A stretch of DNA of 64,000 nucleotides. It comes from Megaustenia siamemsis. Its lineage: Eukaryota > Mollusca > Gastropoda > Stylommatophora > Ariophantidae. Numbering within the stretch: position 1 is the stretch's first letter; each line of letters starts with the position of its first letter. Position numbers and translations under genes: made by a program. Shown one piece after another: positions 26,601-38,600 of this stretch. Under the pieces are notes generated by a model. That model did not search any database and had not been told where the DNA came from. It saw nothing but the letters and a program-made list of their open reading frames with translations. Location of the stretch: assembly GCA_032433765.1 (NCBI GenBank), contig JAVIAB010000049.1, positions 24,238,147-24,302,146 on the forward strand, in the 5' to 3' direction.

Positions 26601-29600
26601 AAGTTTGCTCTACAATAATTTTTTGGGAACTGTTTTGTTTTCCATTATTCTCACGTGACCCAATCACTTGTCTCAGACTCCTGAATGTTACCTTAATGGA
26701 TTGGAGTGTGGCTTTTTGCAAGACATTAAAGTTCTAGAAGTTTACATGAATAGCAAATTATTTGTTCAGGATTACCTTTGCTATTGGGCCTTAATACTGT
26801 AGAGAAAATAAAATCCAGGACAAGACAGCAGAAACAAGCGTAGATTTGAGCAGATAACAATCTTCAGGGCACTCTAGGCTCAGAACAGACCTCTACATAA
26901 TGTGTATGAGAGACTCTGATAAAAAGGATGGTCCATTGCATGACAAACTATGGGAACTGGTGAAGAAGACCTTATACATAGATTACAATAACGTGGTAAA
27001 AATGACATGATCAAAACACAAATTCTTCAAAAGTTTATGTTTTGCCATGTTCAAGTATTCTCACATTCTGCGTAGTGTCCTAATTACCACTTCTGGTGAC
27101 TCCTGAGTGTTTGATTTGTTTCCATTGTTGTTGGATTTTACTTTGTCTGCTACAAGATCTTCACTTTTACTAATATTTTAAATAAATGTGTCTTGAATTC
27201 TTCTGCTTTTTTATATCATTTCTAAACATTCTTCCTGCTACAAGATCTTCACTTTAATATCGTCACACTCTCAGGATGTCATTACAATCTCCAAACATCC
27301 TTTACTCATTGATTACCTTTACTCCCTAAATATATTTATTTTATCTTGAGGCAGCAGTACATATTTTCTAGAATTGTCTCTTTTGTGATTAATAAAATAG
27401 AGCTATATTCTATAGCTTTTTTTTCTTTCTTCATTTCCCCACTGTCTATATCAAGTACCATTGAATTTCAGAAACTGAAGGAAGAACGGAGGAGGGGAGG
27501 AGGCAGAGATGGAGACTCGGAGAGAAAGAGGTCAGGGAAAGATGAATTGGACAAACGTAAATTAGCATCAATTAAAGATGGACTGAGAGACAGAGATCGT
27601 CGCAGAGACAGAATAAGAATTCGAGAGAGGGATAGAAGAGAGAAAGAGATGGGCCGAGGTCAGAGAAATCCAAGGATAGCAAAACTGGAGAGAAGCGATG
27701 GCAGAAAGAAACTGAAGTGGCACCAAGACATACAGTGATGGTAAGTTTATGGATGTATATGTCTCATTCTGTTGATTTTTTTTTCCATTAGTCCATAGCC
27801 CGTGTGTTACCGGGGCCCCATTATGTGGGATGTAAAGAATAGTGACACTGTGACCTTCCAGGCATGTCGTATGAGGCGACTAAGGAGGTTGATCGATGGC
27901 TTGACAAGCTGTCATTGTAAAAAGCATTGTTATGGAAACAGACCATAGATTTTAGAAGCAGTGATCTCTGCAATATGTGCCATTTTGGCACGCAAGGTTT
28001 CTATTTTTGAGATTGTGGTTCTGCCCTATGTGCTGTCTTCGGCTCGAAAGGACAATAGATAGATAGATAGTCTAAAGATCAAACTCTTAATTGATCAGAC
28101 GTGTGTGCTTAGCACACTGTTACATGGATCCGAAACCTGGACAAAATATTCAAATCATGAAAAAAAAAAGACTAAATATCTTCCACATTTGATGTCTCTG
28201 CAGAATAATAATGCACATCAAATGGCTGGACAAACTAACCAATTTAACAGTCCTACAATGAGATAATACCCTAACAATCATGTCAATGCACAGAAGCTGA
28301 AGGTTAAGATGGCTGGGGCACATCCATTGATGGGAAGAAAACTGCATTCCTAAGCAAATAAAATATGGTGAACTAATACATGGACGTGGCGACTGTACTG
28401 TAACATGTACATTGTAACATGTCCGTTCCATGGAGAAACTAAACACAACCTGAGCCAGGAAATCTGAATTTCCTGTGTCTCTCCTAGTGTAAATACACAG
28501 CTGTGTGTCAAAAGTTCAAAGAAAATTCTATTTTTAGAGCTCCTAATATTAAATTAAGGGGTAGTAATTTTTACTAAGGTATCGTAAACACGTCATCCAC
28601 AATAGGCATCATAATCTCTAATAATTAACCAATGATAGAAAAAATGTTTTGAATTGATTGATCTTCTGTTGAAAACTGTTGAAACTAATGATTAGCATTT
28701 TATGTTTTTTATTTTCAGTTATTGAAAAACACTGACAGAGATAGTCACAGCTCAGAGAAAAGTTTGTCAGGGAAGACCTCTGTAGGAGAATGGGAGAGAA
28801 GGGAAAGAGAAATAACTCATGAGAACATATCAGAAAATGAGCAAGGAAGGGGAGCACATGAGCTTAAGCGTGATGAAAGGAGAGGAAAACGAGAAGGCAG
28901 ATGGGGAGAAGCTGTTGGAAGAGAAGATGAAAGAAATCATTATGGAGGAAAAGAAAGAGGCCGCGGCAGTGAGGAGGATAGGAATAAGGATAAATTTTCA
29001 AGAGGAAATACAGGAAGAGGATACAGGGATGACAGAAACAGATATCCAGAAGAACGAGGAGGAGGAGGTGATAAGTATTTTGGTAAAGATAAGGCAGGAA
29101 CAGTAAGGAGTATGGGGAGTAGGAGTAGCGGAGGAGTCAGCATGAGAGATAAATATGATGGAGGAGGGAGTGACAGGAAAGGAGGAGGAGGATGTACTGA
29201 TGGATGGAGGAAAAAGGAGACAGATGTTGACAAAAAGAGATTGGATAAAGAAAAGGGGATAGATCGACGTCAAGAGTCTGGCAGAGGAAGGGGAAAGGAT
29301 GATGAGAAGAGGGAACGAGAGGTAGGATTGATGAGGTAAGATTTTAAACATGATTGTTTGCATCATCATTATCATTATGTGCCATCTCGGTTGGCGCAGG
29401 CGATCATGTTCTTCCACAATCTTCTATCAACAGTACATCGTATCAGTTCTGTTGTTAACTGTTTTCCATGCCATGACACCATGCTATCCAGTATTTTCTC
29501 TTCTTGTTGTCTGATATCTTTTTCCCTGTATTTTGCCAGTTGTAACCAAGTATTCCAACTTTCCTCTTCTCATGATGTGCCTGAATTTATGGTCACTAAC

Positions 29601-32600
29601 ACCATGTTCCCTATACGCCGCCACTTGGTGTGATGGGGGTTCTATACTTTTTTTTTTTACTTACCTCTGAAGTCAGAGTATATCTGCCTGTATAGCGATG
29701 GACATCTGAGCTCACGGCTGCCAGTGTGAAAAATAGGAAAAAGTGATCTATCTATATATCTATTGACCTTTTGAGCCGTAGCCGGCCCATAGGCATAGAC
29801 CAAGATACTCCCTCGGAAAAAGTGACACTCACGTAAAATTCAGTCCCTTGGAACTTCGCTAGAGATATAAAGCTGATGAACTGTCGAGTAAGGAAGATAC
29901 ATTATCATCATAATGTGCCTTGCCGGGAGGTGTAAGCGGTCATGTTTTACCACAATTTTCTATATATAGTGTTATTCTGTATTAATTCTGTTGTAGACGG
30001 TCATGTTTTTCCACAAATTTCTACCTATAGTGCATCATATTAATTCTGTTGTAGATTGTTTTCCATGCCATGACACCAAGCTATCTAGTAGTATCTTCTC
30101 TTTTTGTCGTCTGCAATCTCTCTTTTCCTGTATTTGCCAGTTGTAACCAAGTATTCCAACTTTCCTCTCTCATGATGAGACCGAAAAATGTTGACTGTTT
30201 CTTTCTGATGTTTTTTAGGAGCTCCCTTTTTGTGTTGGCCTCTTTGAGACTTTCCTCATTGGTCTTTTTAGCTGTTCAGGGAACTTTCAACATTCTTCTG
30301 AGAAATCTCATCTCTGTGGCCTCTAATTGTCTTTTCATTTGGTAGTTTACTGCCTATAGGTCAGAATTGGTTCTATATAGCACAGATTAACTCCCTTTCG
30401 CACTTTTATTGACATAGACCTGTTGCATAAGACATTTTTCATTTTCTGAAATGCTATTTTGGCCTGAGCTATTCTGCTTTTTATTTCTGTGGTGCATCTT
30501 CATCTGATGTTATTATTGTGTCCAAGTAATTGACACGCTGCACTTGTATCAGATTGACAGAATAGAATTCTAAAATATTTGGGGATTTTTGTAAATCTTC
30601 TCTCCTGAACTTAAAAATGGCCAGGGCAATCTCATCCATAATAAATAAATGAATTGACAGTTTGGCTTTCATGGTTAATAGTTGGGGTATTTAATGCATT
30701 ATTTGCAAGGGACACATACTGATGCCAGTGAAGACACAGTTGATGAATCACTATCAGGACAATCTTACAAATATGAAAGGACAAATAAAATGTTTGTTTT
30801 TGGAACCAATTACAAGCATACTTCTAGTTCCAGTTACAATCATAGTTCTAGTTTCAGTTACAATCATAGTTCTAGTTTCAGTTACAATCATAGTTCTAGT
30901 TCCAGTTACAAGCGCACTTCTAGTTCCAGTTACTAGCATAATTCTGGTTCCAGTTACAAGCACACTTCTAGTTCCAGTTACAAGATTCTTCTAGTTCCAT
31001 TTACAAGCACACTTCTAGTTCCAGTTTACTAGCATAATTCTGGTTCCAGTTACAAGCACACTTCTAGTTCCAGTTACAAGATTCTTCTAGTTCCAGTTAC
31101 AAGCACACTTCTAGTTCCAGTTACTAGCATAATTCTGTTTCCAGTTACAAGCACACTTCTAGTTCCAGTTACAAGATTCTTCTGGTTCCAGTTACAAGCA
31201 TAGTTCTAGTTCCAGTTACAAGATTCTTCTAGTTCCAGTTACAAGATTCTTCTAGTTCCAGTTACAAGATTCTTCTAGTTCCAGTTACAAGATTCTTCTA
31301 GTTCCAGTTACAAGATTCTTCTAGTTCCAGTTACAAGATTCTTCTAGTTCCAGTTACAAGATTCTTCTAGTTCCAGTTACAAGATTCTTCTAGTTCCAGT
31401 TACAAGCACACTTCTAGTTCCAGTTACAAGATTCTTCTGGTTCCAGTTACAAGCACACTTCTAGTTCCAGTTACAAGATTCTTCTGGTTCCAGTTACAAG
31501 CACACTTCTAGTTCCAGTTACAAGATTCTTCTAGTTCCAGTTACAAGATTCTTCTAGTTCCAGTTACAAGATTCTTCTAGTTCCAGTTACAATCATACTT
31601 CTAGTTCCAGTTACAAGATTCTTCTAGTTCCAGTTACAAGATTCTTCTAGTTCCAGTTACAAGATTCTTCTAGTTCCAGTTACAAGATTCTTCTAGTTCC
31701 AGTTACAAGATTCTTCTAGTTCCAGTTACAAGATTCTTTTAGTTCCAGTTACAAGATTCTTCTAGTTCCAGTTACAAGATTCTTCTAGTTCCAGTTACAA
31801 GATTCTTCTAGTTCCAGTTACAAGATTCTTCTAGTTCCAGTTACAAGATTCTTCTAGTTCCAGTTACAATCATACTTCTAGTTCCAGTTACAAGCATAGT
31901 TCTAGTTCCAGTTACAAGCTAGTTCTAGTTCCAGTTACAATCATACTTCTAGTTCCAGTTACAAGCATAGTTCTAGTTCCAGTTACAAGCACAGTTCTAG
32001 TTCCAGTTACAAGCACACTTCTAGTTCCAGTTACAAGCACACTTCTAGTTCCAGTTACAAGCACACTTCTAGTTCCAGTTACAAGCATAGTTCTAGTTCT
32101 AGTTAAAAGCATAGTTCTAGTTCCAGTTACAATCATACTTCTAGTTCCAGTTACAATCATACTTCTAGTTCCAGTTACAAGCACACTTCTAGTTCCAGTT
32201 ACAAGCATAGTTCTAGTTCCAGTTACAAGCACACTTCTAGTTCCAGTTACAAGCATAGTTCTAGTTTCAGTTACAAGCACACTTCTAGTTCCAGTTACAA
32301 GCATAGTTCTAGTTCTAGTTAAAAGCATAGTTCTAGTTCCAGTTACAAGCACACTTCTAGTTCCAGTTACAAGCACACTTCTAGTTCCTGTTACAAGCTT
32401 AGTTCTAGTTCCAGTTACAAGCACACTTCTAGTTCCAGTTACAAGCATAGTTCTAGTTCTAGTTAAAAGCATAGTTCTAGTTCCAGTTACAAGCACAGTT
32501 CTAGTTCCAGTTACAAGCACACTTCTAGTTCCAGTTACAAGCACACTTCTAGTTCCAGTTACAAGTATAGTTCTAGTTTCAGTTACAAGCATAGTTTTAG

Positions 32601-35600
32601 TTCCAGTTACAAGCTTCTTCTAGTTCCAGTTACAAGCTTAGTTCTAGTTCCAGTTACAAGCACACTTCTAGTTCCAGTTACAAGCTTCTTCTAGTTCCAG
32701 TTACAAGCACACTTCTAGTTCCAGTTACAAGCATAGTTCTAGTTCCAGTTACAAGCTTAGTTCTAGTTCCAGTTACAAGCACACTTCTAGTTCCAGTTAC
32801 AAGCACACTTCTAGTTCCAGTTACAAGCTTCTTCTAGTTCCAGTTACAAGCACACTTCTAGTTCCAGTTACAAGCTTAGTTCTAGTTCCAGTTACAAGCA
32901 CACTTCTAGTTCCAGTTACAAGCACACTTCTAGTTCCAGTTACAATCATAGTTCTAGTTCCAGTTACAAGCACACTTCTAGTTCCAGTTACAATCATAGT
33001 TCTAGTTTCAGTTACAAGCATAGTTTTAGTTCCAGTTACAAGCACACTTCTAGTTCCAGTTACAAGCACACTTCTAGTTCCAGTAACAAGCACACTTCTA
33101 GTTCCAGTTACAAGCTTCTTCTAGTTCCAGTTACAAGCACACTTCTAGTTCCAGTTACAAGCTTAGTTCTAGTTCCAGTTACAAGCACACTTCTAGTTCC
33201 AGTTACAAGCACACTTCTAGTTCCAGTTACAATCATAGTTCTAGTTCAGTTACAAGCACACTTCTAGTTCCAGTTACAATCATAGTTCTAGTTTCAGTTA
33301 CAAGCATAGTTTTAGTTCCAGTTACAAGCACACTTCTAGTTCCAGTTACAAGCACACTTCTAGTTCCAGTTACAAGCACACTTCTAGTTCCAGTTACAAG
33401 CTTCTTCTAGTTCCAGTTACAAGCATACTTCTAGTTCCAGTTACAAGCACACTTCTAGTTCCAGTTACAAGCACACTTCTAGTTCCAGTTACAAGCACAC
33501 TTCTAGTTCCAGTTACAAGCACACTTCTAGTTCCAGTTACAAGCACCTTCTAGTTTCAGTTACAAGCACACTTCTAGTTCCAGTTACAAGCACACTTCTA
33601 GTTCCAGTTACAAGCATACTTCTAGTTCCAGTTACAAGCACACTTCTAGTTCCAGTTACAAGCACACTTCTAGTTCCAGTTACAAGCATAGTTCTAGTTC
33701 TAGTTACAAGCACACTTCTAGTTCCAGTTACAAGCACACTTCTAGTTCCAGTTACAAGCACACTTCTAGTTCCAGTTACAAGTACACTTCTAGTTCCAGT
33801 TACAAGCACACTTCTAGTTCCAGTTACAAGCACACTTCTAGTTCCAGTTACAAGCACACTTCTAGTTCCAGTTACAAGCACACTTCTAGTTCCAGTTACA
33901 AGCACACTTCTAGTTCCAGTTACAAGCATAGTTCTAGTTCCAGTTACAAGCACACTTCTAGTTCCAGTTACAAGCACACTTCTAGTTCCAGTTACAAGTA
34001 TAGTTTCTAGTTTCAGTTACAAGCATAGTTTTAGTTCCAGTTACAAGCTTCTTCTAGTTCCTGTTTCAAGCTTAGTTCTAGTTCCAGTTACAAGCACACT
34101 TCTAGTTCCAGTTACAAGCATAGTTCTAGTTCTAGTTAAAAGCATAGTTCTAGTTCCAGTTACAAGCACAGTTCTAGTTCCAGTTACAAGCACACTTCTA
34201 GTTCCAGTTACAAGCACAGTTCTTGTTCCAGTTACAAGCCCACTTCTAGTTCCAGTTACAAGCACACTTCTAGTTCCAGTTACAAGCATAGTTCTAATTC
34301 CAGTTACTAGCATAGTTCTAGTTCCAGTTACAAGCACACTTCTAGTTCCAGTTACAAGCACACTTCTAGTTCCAGTTACAAGCATAGTTCTAATTCCAGT
34401 TACAAGCATAGTTCTAATTCCAGTTACTAGCATAGTTCTAATTCCAGTTACAAGCATAGTTCTAATTCCAGTTACTAGCATAGTTCTAATTCCAGTTACA
34501 AGCATAGTTCTAATTCCAGTTACTAGCATAGTTCTAATTCCAGTTACTAGCATAGTTCTAATTCCAGTTACTAGCATAGTTCTAATTCCAGTTACTAGCA
34601 TAGTTCTAATTCCAGTTACAAGCATAGTTCATATTCCAGTTACAAGCATAGTTCTAATTCCAGTTACTAGCATAGTTCTAATTCCAGTTACAAGCATAGT
34701 TCTAGTTCCAGTTACAAGCTTCTTCTAGTTCCAGTTACAAGCACACTTCTAGTTCCAGTTACAAGCTTAGTTCTAGTTCCAGTTACAAGCTTAGTTCTAG
34801 TTCCAGTTACAAGCATAGTTCTAGTTCCAGTTACAAGCATAGTTCTAGTTCTAGTTAAAAGCATAGTTCTAGTTCCAGTTACAAGCACACTTCTAGTTCC
34901 AGTTACAAGCACACTTCTAGTTCCTGTTACAAGCTTAGTTCTAGTTCCAGTTACAAGCACACTTCTAGTTCCAGTTACATAATAGTTCTAGTTCTAGTTA
35001 AAAGCATAGTTCTAGTTCCAGTTACAAGCACAGTTCTAGTTCCAGTTACAAGCACACTTCTAGTTCCAGTTACAAGCACACTTCTAGTTCCAGTTACAAG
35101 TATAGTTCTAGTTTCAGTTACAAGCATAGTTTTAGTTCCAGTTACAAGCTTCTTCTAGTTCCAGTTACAAGCACACTTCTAGTTCCAGTTACAAGCACAC
35201 TTCTAGTTCCAGTTACAAGTATAGTTCTAGTTTCAGTTACAAGCATAGTTTTAGTTCCAGTTACAAGCTTCTTCTAGTTCCTGTTACAAGCTTAGTTCTA
35301 GTTCCAGTTACAAGCACACTTCTAGTTCCAGTTACAAGCATAGTTCTAGTTCTAGTTAAAAGCATAGTTCTAGTTCCAGTTACAAGCACAGTTCTAGTTC
35401 CAGTTACAAGCACACTTCTAGTTCCAGTTACAAGCACAGTTCTTGTTCAGTTACAAGCCCACTTCTAGTTCCAGTTACAAGCACACTTCTAGTTCCAGTT
35501 ACAAGAATAATTCTAATTCCAGTTACTAGCATAGTTCTAGTTCCAGTTACAAGCACAGTTCTAGTTCCAGTTACAAGCACACTTCTAGTTCCAGTTACAA

Positions 35601-38600
35601 GCTCTTCTAGTTCCAGTTACAAGCACACTTCTAGTTCCAGTTACAAGCATAGTTCTAGTTCCAGTTACAAGCTTAGTTTCTAGTTCCAGTTACAAGCGCA
35701 CTTCTAGTTCCAGTTACAAGCATAGTTCTAGTTCCAGTTACAAGCTTAGTTCTAGTTCCAGTTACAAGCTTAGTTCTAGTTCCAGTTACAAGCACACTTC
35801 TAGTTCCAGTTACAAGCACACTTCTAGTTCCAGTTACAAGCACACTTCTAGTTCCAGTTACAAGCACACTTCTAGTTCCAGTTACAAGCATAGTTCTAGT
35901 TCCAGTTACAAGCTTAGTTCTAGTTCCAGTTACAAGCTTAGTTCTAGTTCCAGTTACAAGCATACTTCTAGTTCCAGTTACAAGCACATTTCTAGTTCCA
36001 GTTACAAGCTTAGTTCTAGTTCCAGTTACAAGCTTAGTTCTAGTTCCAGTTACAAGCATACTTCTAGTTCCAGTTACAAGCACACTTCTAGTTCCAGTTA
36101 CAAGCATAGTTCTAGTTCCAGTTACAAGCACACTTCTAGTTCCAGTTACAAGCATAGTTCTAGTTCCAGTTACAAGCACACTTCTAGTTCCAGTTACAAG
36201 CACACTTCTAGTTCCAGTTACAAGCACACTTCTAGTTCCAGCTACAAGCATACTTCTAGTTCCGGTTACAAGCATAGTTCTAGTTCCGTTACAAGCATAC
36301 TTCTAGTTCCGGTTACAAGCATAGTTTCTAGTTCCAGTTACAAGCTTCTTCTAGTTCCAGTTACAAGCACACTTCTAGTTCCAGTTACAAGCACACTTCT
36401 AGTTCCAGTTACAAGCATAGTTCTAGTTCCAGTTACAAGCTTAGTTCTAGTTCCAGTTACAAGCTTAGTTCTAGTTCCAGTTACAAGCACACTTCTAGTT
36501 CCAGTTACAAGCATAGTTCTAGTTCCAGTTACAAGCACACTTCTAGTTCCAGTTACAAGCACACTTCTAGTTCCAGTTACAAGCACACTTCTAGTTCCAG
36601 TTACAAGCATAGTTCTAGTTCCAGTTACAAGCATACTTCTAGTTCCAGTTACAAGCATACTTCTAGTTCCAGTTACAAGCACACTTCTAGTTCCAGTTAC
36701 AAGCACACTTCTAGTTCCAGTTACAAGCATACTTCTAGTTCCAGTTACAAGCATACTTCTAGTTCCAGTTACAAGCATAGTTCTAGTTCCAGTTACAAGC
36801 ATACTTCTAGTTCCAGTTACAAGCACACTTCTAGTTCCAGTTACAAGCTTAGTTCTAGTTCCAGTTACAAGCTTAGTTCTAGTTCCAGTTACAAGCACAC
36901 TTCTAGTTCCAGTTACAAGCATAGTTCTAGTTCCAGTTACAAGCACACTTCTAGTTCCAGTTACAAGCACACTTCTAGTTCCAGTTACAAGCATAGTTCT
37001 AGTTCCAGTTACAAGCACACTTCTAGTTCCAGTTACAAGCATAGTTCTAGTTCCAGTTACAAGCACACTTCTAGTTCCAGTTACAAGCATAGTTCTAGTT
37101 CCAGTTACAAGCACACTTCTAGTTCCAGTTACAAGCATAGTTCTAGTTCCAGTTACAATCATAGTTCTAGTTCCAGTTACAAGCATCTTCTAGTTCCAGT
37201 TACAATCATACTTCTAGTTCCAGTTACAAGCACACTTCTAGTTCCAGTTACAAGCACACTTCTAGTTCCAGTTACAAGCACACTTCTAGTTCCAGTTACA
37301 AGCATTTTCTGGTTCCAGTTACAAGCATTTTCTGGTTCCAGTTACATGCATTTTCTGGTTCAAGTTACATGCATTTTCTGGTTCCAGTTACAAGCATTTT
37401 CTGGTTCCAGTTACAAGCATTTTCTGGTTCCAGTTACATGCATTTTCTGGTTCCAGTTACAAGCATTTTCTGGTTCCAGTTACATGCATTTTCTGGTTCC
37501 AGTTACAAGCATTTTCTGGTTCCAGTTACAAGCATTTTCTGGTTCCAGTTACATGTATTTTCTGGTTCCAGTTACATGCATTTTCTGGTTCCAGTTACAT
37601 GCATTTTCTGGTTCCAGTTACAAACATTTTCTGGTTCCAGTAACCTGCTGCTAGTTCTTGCAAGTCTTGGTTGTTTATTAGCTCCATCGTTGAGCCTAAA
37701 TATCCCTTTTAACCCTAGATATATAGAGTCCCGTATAGTAAAGAGCCCCAGTCACTCCATGTAACGTATAGAAAATATGGTGTTAGTGACCGTAATTTTT
37801 ACAGACCTTCAGCACATGATTTTTGTTTTAATGTGGTTGGTATTACGACCGTGCCGCTTTACTTTCCCGGAAAAAAAATCCGGTACCCATTTAAGGCTGG
37901 GTGAACCCGGAAGCTGTCGATCAGGATCAAACTCAACCTCTTGTCCTTTGTAGTCCAGTTCACTAATCACTGAGCTATCGCGGCTAGGGAGATATACAAT
38001 ACCATAGTCATCAAATGTGTAAATGAATCAGACATACCACTACTTAATTTATTACAAATGTCTTTGAAAACAAATGTCTTTATAGGATCTCAAACATCAG
38101 CTGGAAAGAATACATTTCAAACAAACAGATAAGAGATGAATCTAAACAGGAAAACGTGTCAAGCTTTACACACATTCTTAAAAATGTAATAGTTTATGGT
38201 GTTAAACCAAACCCCCACCCCGTGTCCTTCCTAATTAGTACTTCCAGTGACCCCTGAGTGTTCAATTTGTCTCTATTGATGTAGGATTCTCTCTCTCTCT
38301 CCGCTCCGCCCCCCCCCCCCCCCCCCCAATTTTGTGAGATACAAATCCTATAATAAGAATAATAATTTGCCATCCCTCAACAAATTGAGCATTTAAAAAT
38401 TTTTTTCTGCCTTGACCAGGGAAATTTCCTTGGCCGTCTGCGACATCAAACAACCCATTGTGGCTCGCGAAACTCAGTGAATGGCGCTTTGTGGTAGCCA
38501 AACATATTGACGAATTTAGGGCGTCCATCTGAATAGACAAATAGTCAATTTCATGTAATAAATCAATCTAAGATAGGAAATTCAAGTTCTCTACTTGTGT

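Noticed and set aside
27636..27740. Programmed ribosomal frameshifting in UPF3 exon f
   Set aside because: No convincing slippery heptamer with a downstream structure was seen; a sequence error in a purine-rich tract is the simpler explanation, so it is kept only as a finding to verify.
28940..29417. Minus-strand frames opposite UPF3 exon g
   Set aside because: They are complements of the purine-rich UPF3 exon; the + strand frame fits splice sites and phase.
31912..37186. Several frames of 80-280 codons with LVTGTRSV repeats, resembling a repetitive secreted protein
   Set aside because: They result from the 24-bp period of the array and end wherever a unit changes length. No signal peptide, unique domain or splice signal is associated with them.
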